From assembly GCA_963924555.1 (NCBI GenBank), contig OZ004592.1:992001-1056000 (forward strand): DNA of 64,000 bases, read 5' to 3'. Each line of letters opens with the position of its first letter. Positions within the stretch are counted from its first letter, which is position 1. This document shows, in pieces, positions 1-17,827 of the stretch. Both the position numbers and the translations under genes were made by a program. The stretch is from Crambe crambe (lineage: Eukaryota > Porifera > Demospongiae > Poecilosclerida > Crambeidae). The notes below the pieces were generated by a model. The model was not told the origin of the DNA, ran no database searches, and saw only the letters and a program-made list of their open reading frames with translations.

Positions 1-134
1 TGGCATGGTTATCAGGAGCATCTAGAGGGTCCTGTACACACATGATACACAATAGAGTTGTTTTTGTTTTTATTTTAGATCTATCAAAAGAGCAAAAAAT
101 TCCCATATCATCAAACTTCTCAAGGTCTGCTAGT

Positions 135-194
<60 letters not shown>

Positions 195-2047
195 TCATGA
201 ACTGTGGGTGGGTGCTGTGGAGTCATGGTGCCCGTTGGTTTACGAAGAAATTTCTTCTTCATACCTGTTAATGCAGGAAGCATGAGATAATATCACTGAG
301 TTCTAGCCACATAACTCTCCAGTACACAACTCCTCTCACTGGAGCACAAACAGCTAACTAAAAATAGCAAGAACTGAATCAACAATTTTTAGCTCAGCTT
401 TTATAGAGCCAGTCAACATATACATCCAAACAGTGCCGAGGAGAACAATAGATATTGCCTTATTAGTGTCTCTGATGTCTTAATTGGTGAACATCAGAGA
501 ACGGAACATTCCCTCATTTGCTACACAACTGCCATGGAAACTACTCCCTGAAGTTGATCACATGATAGCTTGAGCATGAGAGAGTCCAGCATTCAACAAT
601 GAATTAATAGTAGTGAGTATAGACTAGCACTACCCCAGTGTGACCCGGGTCACATGATCCAATCCACAAATCTAGTAAGCTAAGGTACTAAATACTTTAA
701 GCCAAGGTACCAATGAAGTGAAGATTGGGCTATATACTGGCACCTCTCTAGAGGTGACAGACAAATGGACCCAGTACCTACAGGTGTTGAGATTTCAGAG
801 CCCTGTCGCTTACTCTCCGATATTAATACAAGCAGTTACTCCAGCCATTAAACATACTTCAGAATGACATTCACTGCTAATGTATGCTGGTGATTCAAGG
901 CACATTCATAACTTTGAAAAGTCCATTCATCCACTGGACAGGTGGAGAGATATGCAAGTTTGCAAAAAGGATTAATAAACATGATTCATCGGACAGGTGT
1001 TTAACAGGAACCTATACCACTTTAAAGATTGCAGGGCCCTGATTGTCTCCTTTCTTCATTTCATGCTCTATTGCAGATCAAAAGAAAAAATCCAATGGAT
1101 AGGGCAAGGAATCAGTCATAGCCCTCAATCCATACCTATTTAGGCTATAAAAAGCAGTATCCTAGCAACTCTATCTGTAATTAGAGATCTTAAAATGCCA
1201 CAGTAATTGGTTCCACATACTTAATCCATAACGTCAAAAAGGGGGTCAGTGTTGTGTTGCCATGCACAACTACACAGCATCCAAACAAAGATGGGATATA
1301 TTACAGGAGTGTGGTATATAGAAACTCAAGGACAAAGAATGTGTAGTTCACACATCTGATATTCTCATGAGTTCATTTGCAAACATTGCATGCATGTCTT
1401 CAAGATCAATGTCTCTACAGAAAAATCTCTTATCACCATATACGGTATTTCATTGCAGCTAGTGTTAATTATCTCCTTTGATATGGTTTGACCTGAAGAC
1501 ATGTTACAGCTGCTCCATATAATCCTTGGCAATCGTAGCCCTAAAGACGCCTAGCGCCTCCCATTAATTTTAATGATGAAAATTGTGATAGCTCAAATTG
1601 ATCTATGTGTGGTCACCTGCCCCTAACTCTAGCTAGCAGGTTCACACCGAAATCTGAGTGCATACAGCTGTCTGTGATTCTAGTACACATGACTGGACAA
1701 TAGATAAACAACAGATGAGTGCACTCTAAATAGAGTAATCACTGATAACTTCGCAAAAAAATCCACCTGTCCATCTGTTTATACAGTTACTATGATTTAT
1801 TGTCACCTTTTTTGGATGATAAGCTCCCTGAAGACAGCCGACTGCTAATTTGTGGGGAGCCAGGATGAGATGATGCGGAAGGACCCATGAGGTTCATCAT
1901 CTGAGGCGGAGAGAGGGTCTGATTTCCATGGTTACTTCTTGGAGGAGACTCCCCTCCAGAGACACTGATCATTGAAGCCTCAGAGTGACCTCTGGACATG
2001 TTCATGGATGAGTTGCCGGGATTAGACTGTTCTGGGGAACTAGACAT
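1..2047 (-). CDS. Unrecognised Ser/Pro-rich protein, N-terminal part (3' end beyond left edge)
   Basis: Three exons join in consistent phase: 2047-1807 (starts ATG, MSSSPEQSNPGN; donor AAG|GTGACA, phase 1), 264-194 (acceptor AACAG, then GMKKKFLRKPTGTMTPQH; donor GAG|GTGAGA, phase 0) and 31-1 (acceptor TACAG, then DPLDAPDNHA), which leaves the window. If the first donor is ignored, the first exon instead ends at a stop at 1790, giving an 85-aa protein; I prefer the spliced form because two later exon-like stretches keep frame with it. The first 80 residues are Ser/Pro/Gly/Asn-rich and probably disordered; a short basic run (KKGMKKKFLRK) follows. No family is recognised. The gene faces away from lipin, with start codons 720 bases apart. 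A (CT)n tract begins directly after the second exon's donor. Confidence 0.55.
136..190. repeat. (CT)n microsatellite beside a donor site
   Basis: About 27 CT units. On the minus strand it reads (AG)n and continues straight from the predicted donor GTGAGAGAG of the exon at 264-194. Nothing else is seen in the 1542-base intron from 265 to 1806. Confidence 0.9.
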
Positions 2048-2767
2048 ATTTCAGTTGGTTTGTAGGGGTAATTTCTCTTCCTTTCACAGTTTGATCTAAT
2101 GACAATAGGATGTTCAATTGAATTAGTACTACATACAACAGATGTGGAGAATAAACATTAATGGCAACACATCTCCATGATCAAAAGAATGCCCTTTGGG
2201 AATCTGTGCCATGGAGAAAACTTGGATAGCCATAGCCAGGCAATGTTGCTCAGCAAAGCAGCAAGCAGCTAAGTCTAATAGCTAACCAGAGTACATAGCT
2301 TCCAACCAGGAGTCCTAAACTGACAAAAAAAAACTCGGAGCTAGTTGCAGAGGGACTGTATTTATCTAAAATTAGAGGCTATATCTCTTTCTCCTGCAGT
2401 TCTCCAACATACCATATAAAATGATGCATCTTGCCTGAGTGAGCTAAAAATGTGAGAATATCAGCCAGTCACTTGGTTCGACTCTTCAGTTCGCTCCTGG
2501 AAATAGAGTTCTGTTGGCTTCACGCCAAGAGAGCAATACTCGATTCTTCAGTCCTGCACTTTGGAACGCTCACCCTAAACAAAATCTGCGGCAATTTTGA
2601 AATTCATCGCAATCAACCACGCCCATAATAGCATGATAGAGTAAGCTCCGCCCACTTGAAATTGTATGGTTTTCCCCTAAAAGCACCCAGTCCGTCCCCA
2701 GTTCTGAAGATATCATATCAGGTCCGCTGGATGAAGTTGATTCACCCTCGAGTTCTGCTCTCTGAGG
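2048..2767. promoter_or_regulatory. Divergent intergenic region between the Ser/Pro-rich gene and lipin
   Basis: A 720-base gap between two start codons on opposite strands, so it should hold both promoters and 5' UTRs. I see no TATA box at a convincing distance, no obvious repeat and no additional exon I can defend. Confidence 0.4.
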
Positions 2768-9264
<6,497 letters not shown>

Positions 9265-9633
9265 AATCAGTGTACTAATGGCGTCAATCTTCAATCATCA
9301 CATCACATAATAAAACACGTTGTAACAACTTTTTTTTTATTGTAATGACATTCAGGTAACTGGCTTCACAAGTAACACACGGCTTTTTAATATGATAATG
9401 AAAGATAACAATTATTTGACACAATTATTATTAGGTATAAAAACATGAGGATCTTGTCCCTAAATTATACAGTAATTAAAAATCAGTTGAAAGTCACACA
9501 CCACCTGTGGAAAAAAAATCCTCTGTGAAATTGCAATGCTCAAAAAAGCCCAGACTGATGTACTGAAAGAGTAATTTTTTACACTCATCTTCTAGAGAGA
9601 GACTCGCTCAGAGACAAGCCACCCACCCCACAA

Positions 9634-9737
9634 TTAGTATAATGTACGAGTGGCTTGGTTTTGAAAGAAGATGCTGTCAACCACCTTGACCTGGTAGTTC
9701 TCTGACTCCACCCCTTCAGTGAGGAAGGCCTTTAGCA
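9634..9737 (-). other. Isolated exon-like open stretch, possible orphan last exon
   Basis: On the minus strand a pyrimidine-rich stretch and AAG acceptor precede an open frame (LKAFLTEGVESENYQVKVVD, then a hydrophilic tail) that ends ATRTLY and stop. Residue composition looks like real protein, but I find no partner exon and do not recognise a family. It lies between the two copies of the lipin-tail duplication, so it may be the carried-over end of a neighbouring gene or an alternative last exon of the receptor gene upstream on this strand. Confidence 0.25.
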
Positions 9738-10103
9738 CTTGAAGGACCGGAAACAAAAAAGCATTTAACTAGCTTGTAGCTACCTCACTATAGCGCATGC
9801 GCAATGAAACATTGTGAATCATGCATGTGAGATCACTTTCAGCTGATTCTGTCACTCATGGACTCTCATTCCCTGTTGATGCAGAGTTACCCTTTAATTA
9901 AGCTCCCAGACACTTATAAAATTAGTGTGTTGCTAATGGCTTCAATCATCACATCACATAATAAAACACAATAGTCATTCTTTTCGTTGTGCAATGACAT
10001 TCCGGTATTCACAAGCAACACATCATTTGCTGCTTTTTAATATTATGATAATGAAAGACAGACACAATTATCAGGTATAAAAAACATGAGGTTGTGTCAG
10101 TAA

Positions 10104-12522
10104 TTAAAAATCATCTAGTAATGGTTCTCGAAGGTGTGTGAAGTCCATTTCTTCGACTGCACCGTCACTGCTAGAATGAGTGTGTGCTCTGGTTTTGTCT
10201 GCACCAGTGCTGCGAGTTTCTTCTGTCCTGTTGGTTCCAGCTGTTGTTGATGAGTCAGTTTGATTGGTGTCTCTGGTTCCATCACCACCATCTTGGTCTT
10301 TCACTGCAGACTCGGCTCTTTCTTTCTGTTGCTTCATGGCTGATATTTTCCTCCTGCATAATAATATGAAGTGCAAAATGCTTTATAATGACACAAGGTG
10401 TGCTATAAGAAGAACAATGGATGGTGTCTTCAATTGGAGTAATGAAAGGTGTGCTTTAATTGTTACAATGGTACCACATACCATAACTTCTTTCCAAATA
10501 GAGTGTAGAAGATGTAGCATGCAGCATACAAGTAAGGGAGTAGAGCCAGTGTTATACTGAATCCAAAGGGGATGGGAGAGTTGGAAGGATCCAGAAATGC
10601 TACAGTGACGAGGAGCAGGTCCAGGAGAATGGCAGCTTCTATGATATTGATGTACATCTTCTGGAAAGGCTTGGTGAAGAGGTGCACCAGTAGAACTCCC
10701 AGGGCTGCCAGGCTCATTAAAAACTGGACACATAGAGATGTCAGGGAACACAAACACCTCATTCAATATTGGATTACTGTCCTAATTAGCAGGGATAAAG
10801 TCCACTTTGGTAGCCTTACATGCACAAAGAGAATTGGTTGGCAGATTCATTCGACAAGATGGAAATATACATATGTATGTGGAAGCTCGGGATATCATCA
10901 CTAACACTACACAAGACACCTTTAATAGACTTACCAGAACAAGGGAAGGTCTGAGGAGTACTGTGAAGAAGTTGATGAAAACAAATGGGAGACGTCTTGC
11001 AATGTCCCATCCTCCCCACCATCGATGCTTGAGCCTCAACCCATAGGTCAGCACATCCGCATACTGCTGGAAACGCTGCACAAAAAGATTCTGTGATGAA
11101 ATTATTTTTCTCATCATGGATGTTATATATTATAAGAACCTGAGGCCTGCGAATGCAGATATAGGAGACCAAAAATGGAGTCGGGACAATGAAGAAAGCC
11201 ACCAAAATCAGCCCGATGATAGCGAACACTGCAAACTCTGGAGCAGTGCAAAGCTGGGACCCATCATACTGAAACACCTGCAGCATGCATGCAGCAAACA
11301 TTAAATGTTAATTGCATCTCGTTTAAGACCCTTTACCACTCCTAAATCTCTGTGACTGAGACAGTTCAAGAAGATGAAAGAAGTGTCAGCCACGTATTTA
11401 TAGATGAAGAGAAAGATGAACGTGATGCCCTTCAAAGCAGAGCGACTCCCAAGGGCACGAATAAACCGAGTCCTGGATGGAAGGAATTATAAATAATTGG
11501 AAAGTTCAATAAAACATGCTCAATCCTCAACTAAAATTCCATGGAGGGATACATACTACACACACTCTGCTGGTGTCTTAAAAGTAAGAATTTAGTTGAG
11601 AATTGAGTTATAGCAAATCTACATTGAATCATGGTGAAAATGTATACGCAGTGATACGCTTGTGCACTTACCCCAGCACAAAGAGGACCATGCAGAGAAT
11701 GGATAGGAGTGGGGAGATGTAGCCGAGAAGAGCCACATAGTGAGCCTTCCAATCGGGAGAAATGCAAAGGGGAAGGGGTACACTCAGACCCAGCAGATTC
11801 AAGAAAATCCTGATATTCTGATTTCACGTGATTAAATATGGTGTAACATGATGTAACATCTGTTATAATAACTTACTTCTGTATGCCTATCACTGCTGAG
11901 GTCTGTTCTGACAGTAACATATGGACTGTAAATCAATCCTATGACCTGAATGTCCAATGAGATACAGTCACAATACAGAGGGGAAACTCCTGATCATTAA
12001 GCAATGCAATTGGAATATTACCATACGGTACAGGTACTAGGTTTATGCAAAAGGGCTAGAGATGGTTATAAGTAAATTTAGTTGGATCCTAGTAGTCAAC
12101 TGTATGTATCCAGCCTTTTACTTGAGCATAGAAGATGAATCCTTTGAGCTCATTCGGAAGTGGGATATTGAAGAGCAGGATCAGCATGGAGAGCACCACC
12201 ACTAGAACACCTGGACACCATCAAAATGACGAGGGTTAAATTTAGGGGGGGTGGGACTGCTGTGAGCCTGTCCCTTTGGCACATGCACATAATATGATGG
12301 AGTGAGATACTTAGATAACATTGTTAACCTTGTTTACATCGATACAGATAATATGTTTACATCGATACAGTTTAACTTCAAGGGAAGCGAATAAACTTAG
12401 GGGTTAGCTATACTTACAGAGAATAAGGAAGACAACCAAACCAATGTAGCATGGTGTTGAAGTGCACTCTCTGAGGTCAAGGGTCACACCCCGCCCCTCA
12501 GTGCACTCTCCACAGAGGTTGC

Positions 12523-12582
<60 letters not shown>

Positions 12583-15500
12583 TAGGTACACCATTCTATA
12601 ATCACAGCTATCACTTTGACAATGCCACACCTTTTCTTCCTTCTCTGCACTGTGCAGTGGTATTGTCGAACTCAAAGAGGCAACCTGGGAGGCGACCTTG
12701 AGGTCGACAGCTGACATACCCTAACTGCACCCTTGCTGTGATCAGCCTCCGAACCCCATCCTCTCTTTTGTTTCCACCCCAAATCCCCTCCTGTAAATGT
12801 CGAAATTAGCATTAATTTTTTCATAGCTAAAAATATAGTATCAAGCATTATTTACAAGGTCAGGAATGATTAGATGTCTCTGCATCTTTTCACTTACTCT
12901 GAGGTAGACGTATCTTGAGTCTGAGTCGTCACATCTCAGAATGTCTTCATTAGTTGATTCACACGTACACGTGCCTGTCTCCTTGTCGAAAAAGTAACCC
13001 GGATGGCAACCAGACACCCTCAAGTTCAAAGGTTGAACTGTGCCCTACAGTATATGATATGATCACAGTGTTGCTCCCAGAAAAATGAACGTGATACAAT
13101 GAAATAATTTTCCCCAATAAATGATGACCCCTTACCAGCTTACAAGTGTTTGAATGATGATTGACTCTTTACCAACTTACCAGTGTTCGAAGCAAAGAGA
13201 AGTTGAGGGTGAATGACGAGCTGAAATTGTCAGGAATGCTCATCATGTCCTGAATGCCAGTCAGATTCCCAGCACTGGGAATCATATAAGGGTACGTCCC
13301 ATTCGTGCCAGAAAGGGCGTCCAAATTCTACAGAGAGCATAACATGATGATGATGATGATGTGGAACTAGAGAGTTGTGTGTACATTTTCGGAACCAACT
13401 TATAGGGGAAAGTAGTTGGAACCAACTTAAGAGGGTTGCGTGTATTGGTATGGGAAGTGCATGCATGTGCTGGAACCAACTTACAGGAGCTGTAGCTGGA
13501 GCTTCCCTGGACCAGATAGCTTCTCGGCTGTTATTGACTTGATCCGTTGCGAGGAGATTTATTTGAAGTGTTTCTCCCGGTTGGACCAAAAAATCCTGCA
13601 TATACTGTGCGAAATATTTTGTGGGTTGAGATAAAATACTTGAATGTACATGAGCCACCATAACCTCATACCCGGAAAGGATGTAGTTATACCAAAAATG
13701 AACCTGAATCTGGGTATATATGAGGCCAGTGAGACTCCCTTACATTTACTGTCACAAGTATATTGGCAGGAGAAGTGGCCAAATTTTCATCACTCAGAAT
13801 TGCAGCTGTTTGCCCCTCAGGAAAGAGGCGATTATTACTGTGAAGAAGAAGTTATTCAATATCCTCATTATAATTAATACTTCTATTAGCTGGATTGATA
13901 TTCAGTATTTTACTCGGTGTACCTGTATTGAAACGGATAGTTGGGGGACAGATCCAACACTTGCTGAGGAGGTTTAAAGATGAGTGTGCTGTTGTTGGTG
14001 AACTCACTACCCAGCCAACTGCACTGTTGCATATCGGAGGCAAAGATGGCTGCACCGCTCAACCGAGCTCTGTTACCAGTGAAGTTGAGAAGTACATTCT
14101 GTGGGAAGGGATGGAGTACTTTGTTTATTGTTTATTTATTTGTTTGTTTACTTGTTTGTTTGTATTTGCTTGTTTATTGTTTTTGTTTATAGTTTGTTTA
14201 CTTGCTTGTTTATTTATCTAACTTACATTCCACTCCTGTGGCGGGGCATCTATACCAGAGCCATTGTTGTACTGGAGGAAGCAGAGACGGTTAAAGATGT
14301 CTACCACAAACCTGATGGGAGGGAACTCGACATATATGCCACCACCGGACTCTGTGGCCACATTCTCCTCAAATATCATACTCATGTCATTACTGATCTC
14401 CAGCTGCACATTAAAAACATAATTGGGGGCGGGCACAGGGTGGGAATGGGGGTGTGGCATGGGGGTGGGGAAATGGGGGTGGGTGGGGAGAGCTAGAGGC
14501 CACACACAGGACTATTGAACAAGTTTTCGGTACTGCATATAAAACAAAGAAGTCATTCCTACAGTTGAAAGTTACCCTGCACATGATGATAATAAGCCTA
14601 ACTTTGGAACCTGAATGAAACTTTTTCGTATGATTCTCAACTTTTTTTTTCACTACATAATAGCTATCATCCCACTCTCACCAGACATCTGTCATCCATA
14701 GCAATGCCTCCTCCAAACACAGCTGTGTTTCTTTGGAAGACGAGGACACTATTGGCCATTGCTCTCATTCGAGTGTTGAGCAAAGTTATTCCTCCTCCAA
14801 TGTTCTCCCTGAACAGGTTGTAGCCAGAGAAGACAGTGGGGAAGCGAAAGGCGGCAATGGCACTTGTGTCTCGTGCAGCCTCCAATGAAGTGTTGTTCAC
14901 AAAAGTACTGGAGCACACCACAAAAAAATTAACATTAATGGTTGATCAAAATGTCAGGCCATGAACTGCACAGTCATTACATAGCCTCAAACCCAGCCTC
15001 TTTTTTCCTTTTTTTTTTTTTTAGTATGTAATTTTTGGGGCGCCCCCCAACAAAGGAAAAAGCTAAGTCATTACAGCTTGTTTCATCACCTTTGCAACTG
15101 AGAAAGCATATCACCCAAGCCACAGTTTACACTAATCCATTATTCCACTACTCCATCAAAGTACCAGTACAATAGTTCCAGTATAAACTGAGGTTTAGTG
15201 TGCTCTAGGCTTGTTGCAAAGGTGCTGAAACAAGCTGTACAGTGCCTTGCAAGTTGGTTGGCAGATTTCACCTCTTAGCTGCACTTGTAGCTATGTAAAC
15301 TCTCTATTGTGTTTGCAGTAGTGCACAATATATACTTACAACTGTAGCTAGGACATTATGTGTGTGTTAGGCATACTATTTCACTCATCAGATCCTCTAA
15401 CTTTTGACCTCAAAAGTCTTTAATTTTTTTTAATTGCAAAGATCACTATGCATGATTATTAAAAATTGGTCACATGATTGGGAAAGTGGGGTGGGGCAAG

Positions 15501-16819
15501 TCACATGATTAGATCACTGTGCCTAGTGCTTGTGGAAGGGGGTAAATATTAATTGGTCACATGATTGGGGGTTGGGCATTCATAATAATTTGAACATACC
15601 AGTCCTCAAAGAATACTCGAAAGCCGACTTGATCGACATGCACCAGAGAAAAAAGTCCCACAGCTGTGCCTTCATTCATGGCATAGTTGGTATGAAACAT
15701 GCAGTTCTTGAGTATCAGCACATCTGGGCGACTAGTACTAACAAGATTGCTGTCATAAAGAGCCATGCTGAATGCTCCTCCAGAATTGCCACGGTTTAAG
15801 CTGAAATTGGACCCCTCAACCGTTATGTTGTTCTCATAAGTGAAATTGTAGAAATTAATACTGACTGCGCCTCCAGAGGCTATCTTAACTGAATTATCTA
15901 TAAACGTGTTGTTCCTTAAAATAAACTGGTTGTTGCTGGAGAACTGAGAGAGAGAGACATACACACTTCCACCATCAACTTGCGCTGTGTTGTTCTCAAA
16001 GATGCAACTTTCAATTCTCACTCTTGAGTTATTAGATCCAGTAAAACGAAGAAGAATAGCCCCACCGTGACCAGCTGCCTTCAGAAGAACAGGACGAGAG
16101 TTATTCGGAGGATTATTGCTGGCTGCATTGGATGAGAATATGCAATCTTGAATTGTGATATCAGTAGGTAGGTCCTTTGTGAAGAAGGTGAATCCTCCAG
16201 AAGTGGTTATGGTGTTGAAGGTACTCGTGATGGTAGTGTTTTCATCGTCCGGTGGGGGACTCACCATGTTCATGTTCTCAATGAAGTGACAGCTACGCAG
16301 TTCTATTCCAGTACCGAATCTGATCTGAAGAGGAGAGCCAATATTCCTCCTACATTCCAATCCAAAAATGCATAACATGTAAGGGATTAAATGGAATGGA
16401 ATTGGAATGAATCAGTAGTGTCATTATCATACTCAACACAAACACAGAATTACTTTTAGAGTCACATTTCTGTGCCTATCATAATATTATAATATATTAT
16501 ATAATTCCTGAAACAAGCAAAGTTATTATTAACTGCTAACACATAATACCTGAAGATAGATTTTTGGATCGAGATTCCTGACACATTAAACATGAATACA
16601 TTTGCGGAGAAAGGTCCACACCCTTCAAACTGGATCCCCACAAATGAGATGTTTAGTGAGTAGCAGAAGAATATGTTGTCGTATGTGTTAGGGGGAGCAT
16701 TAGAGTCATTTGCACACATGATGCTGGCTCTTCCTTCATTGATGGCCTCAAAGGTGATATTACTGCTGTAACTGAGACCCACACAGGCTGTGTGAGAAGG
16801 GACAAAAAAATATGCCAGA

Positions 16820-16876
<57 letters not shown>

Positions 16877-17710
16877 TAGTCTCACAGGTCAGACTTGATT
16901 TGTTCCTTTTTCTTGGGGGCGGGGAAAGAAAGATTCTGGCCAAACTGCATTGGACTTTTCATTTGTACTATGCCACAAAAATCGTGGCAGACATGCACAG
17001 AAACAGCGTGGGAATTTTTAACGTCACTATACATCACAGTAGTGGTTCAATTAATAATGCACAGTCGATTAATTTTTGGCCTTCATTAATTTTGTTAATT
17101 TTTAAAAAATAATTCTACATCATAGTTAAACCGCAATGCCCGCACCATCCCTAAGATGCTGAGTCAACACAAACGAAACATCCAATGCAGTTTGGCCAGA
17201 CTCTTTCTTTAGAATCGAGTCTGGCCCACGAGACTACACTCCTGCTTGCTGAAATAAAAAACACTTTCCAGTCATAGCTAGTGCTTACTACCATCAATGA
17301 TAAATAAGCACCTTTACTCTGTATATGGTTGCACATCACACTATGCTATAAAAACAGCAGTACGTTTATGCTCAGGGGTACTATAGCTACCATGTCCATG
17401 ATCACAGTGACTCACCAGTTAATCTGTGCTCTCCATCAGCAAGCCTTATCAAGACTCCATCCAATTCACTCACAGTTCCATTCTCACACGACACGTTAAC
17501 ACAAGGCACACTTCCAACCCCCAGGGCTCTATTCAAAGTCCTGCAGGCAGTGTCTCCCATGCTGATGTTCATGTCCACTAGATCTTGGGCGGAAAAGCAG
17601 CGCGTATCATTGCCATTTGAAGGGTCGACAGTAACTGTGACTCCAGCCTCACACGATTCGATGATCACCAGCGCCACTATCACGCAGAAAGAGATGAGAA
17701 GACGCCTCAT
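10104..17710 (-). CDS. Beta-helix / cysteine-rich / multi-TM receptor-like protein 1, about 20 exons
   Basis: Start at 17710 gives a signal peptide (MRRLLISFCVIVALVIIESC). Exons I can place with matching phases: 17710-17416, 16787-16550, 16349-15600, 14907-14682, 14403-14227, 14098-13923, about 13853-13755 (NNRLFPEGQTAAIL), about 13593-13486 (DFLVQPGETLQ), about 13327-13180 (NLDALSGTNGTYPY), about 13043-12897, 12790-12631, 12522-12418, about 12211-12123, then about seven TM-encoding exons down to 10104. The ectodomain has repeated NN-T/GG-A patterns (ESCIFENNTAQVDGGSVYVS) typical of right-handed parallel beta-helices, with many N-glycosylation sequons. It is followed by a Cys-rich part (CHPGYFFDKETGTCTC) and GNLCGECTEGRG. 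The C-terminal half is multi-spanning, with a charged tail ending LREPLLDDF. I know this organisation as a common unnamed family in sponges and cnidarians; its function is unknown, and a cell-surface receptor role is inferred. It pairs head to head with the gene starting at 17828. Confidence 0.85.
12524..12580. repeat. (GA)n tract acting as the pyrimidine tract of an acceptor
   Basis: On the minus strand this is (CT)n that runs directly into the CAG acceptor of the exon at 12522-12418, so the microsatellite itself supplies the polypyrimidine tract. Confidence 0.9.
15071..15247. repeat. Inverted-repeat (MITE-like) element in a receptor intron
   Basis: Arms of about 28 bases (TACAGCTTGTTTCATCACC at the left, its near-exact reverse complement at about 15215-15247) enclose about 120 bases. 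Inner parts are weakly complementary (CAGTTTACACT against AGTATAAACTG). It lies in the 692-base intron between exons 3 and 4 of the minus-strand receptor. It has no coding content. Confidence 0.65.
16821..16873. repeat. (CT)n microsatellite in receptor intron 1
   Basis: About 26 CT units, beginning some 35 bases from the acceptor of the exon at 16787 and next to the MITE at 16924-17211. On the coding (minus) strand it reads (GA)n. Confidence 0.9.
16924..17211. mobile_element. Non-autonomous inverted-repeat element (MITE) in receptor intron 1
   Basis: About 288 bases bounded by imperfect inverted repeats of about 42 bases: 16925-16966 and 17169-17209 share AAAGAAAGA, then TCTGGCCAAACTGCATTGGA. 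There is no coding content. The outer flank at 17188-17229 adds a second perfect 10-bp inverted pair (GGCCAGACTC / GAGTCTGGCC). Target-site duplication is unclear and the superfamily is not assigned. Confidence 0.7.
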
Positions 17711-17827
17711 CCTTCTCTCAAAATAAACCGCAAACTTTAGCGAAATTTTAAACACATCAAAGGAATTTTGTGGGCTGGGCTCGTTGAAAAACCAGCGGAA
17801 CTGCTTCAATACAGACTAATTACAGCC
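17711..17827. promoter_or_regulatory. 117-bp bidirectional promoter between two receptor genes
   Basis: Start codons at 17710 (-) and 17828 (+) leave only 117 bases for both 5' UTRs and the promoter. The segment is AT-rich, with TTTAGCGAAATTTTAAA and no clear TATA box. The two receptor genes are thus probably transcribed together. Confidence 0.6.

Noticed and set aside
9870-9916. A second lipin C-terminal exon
   Set aside because: It is a duplicated, altered fragment (PVDAELPF then frame loss) with no acceptor or upstream exons; the real last exon is 9102-9264.
12462-12717. Open frames rich in Arg-Glu or Leu-Ser across the GA tract
   Set aside because: Dinucleotide-repeat artefacts overlapping receptor 1 exons in other frames.
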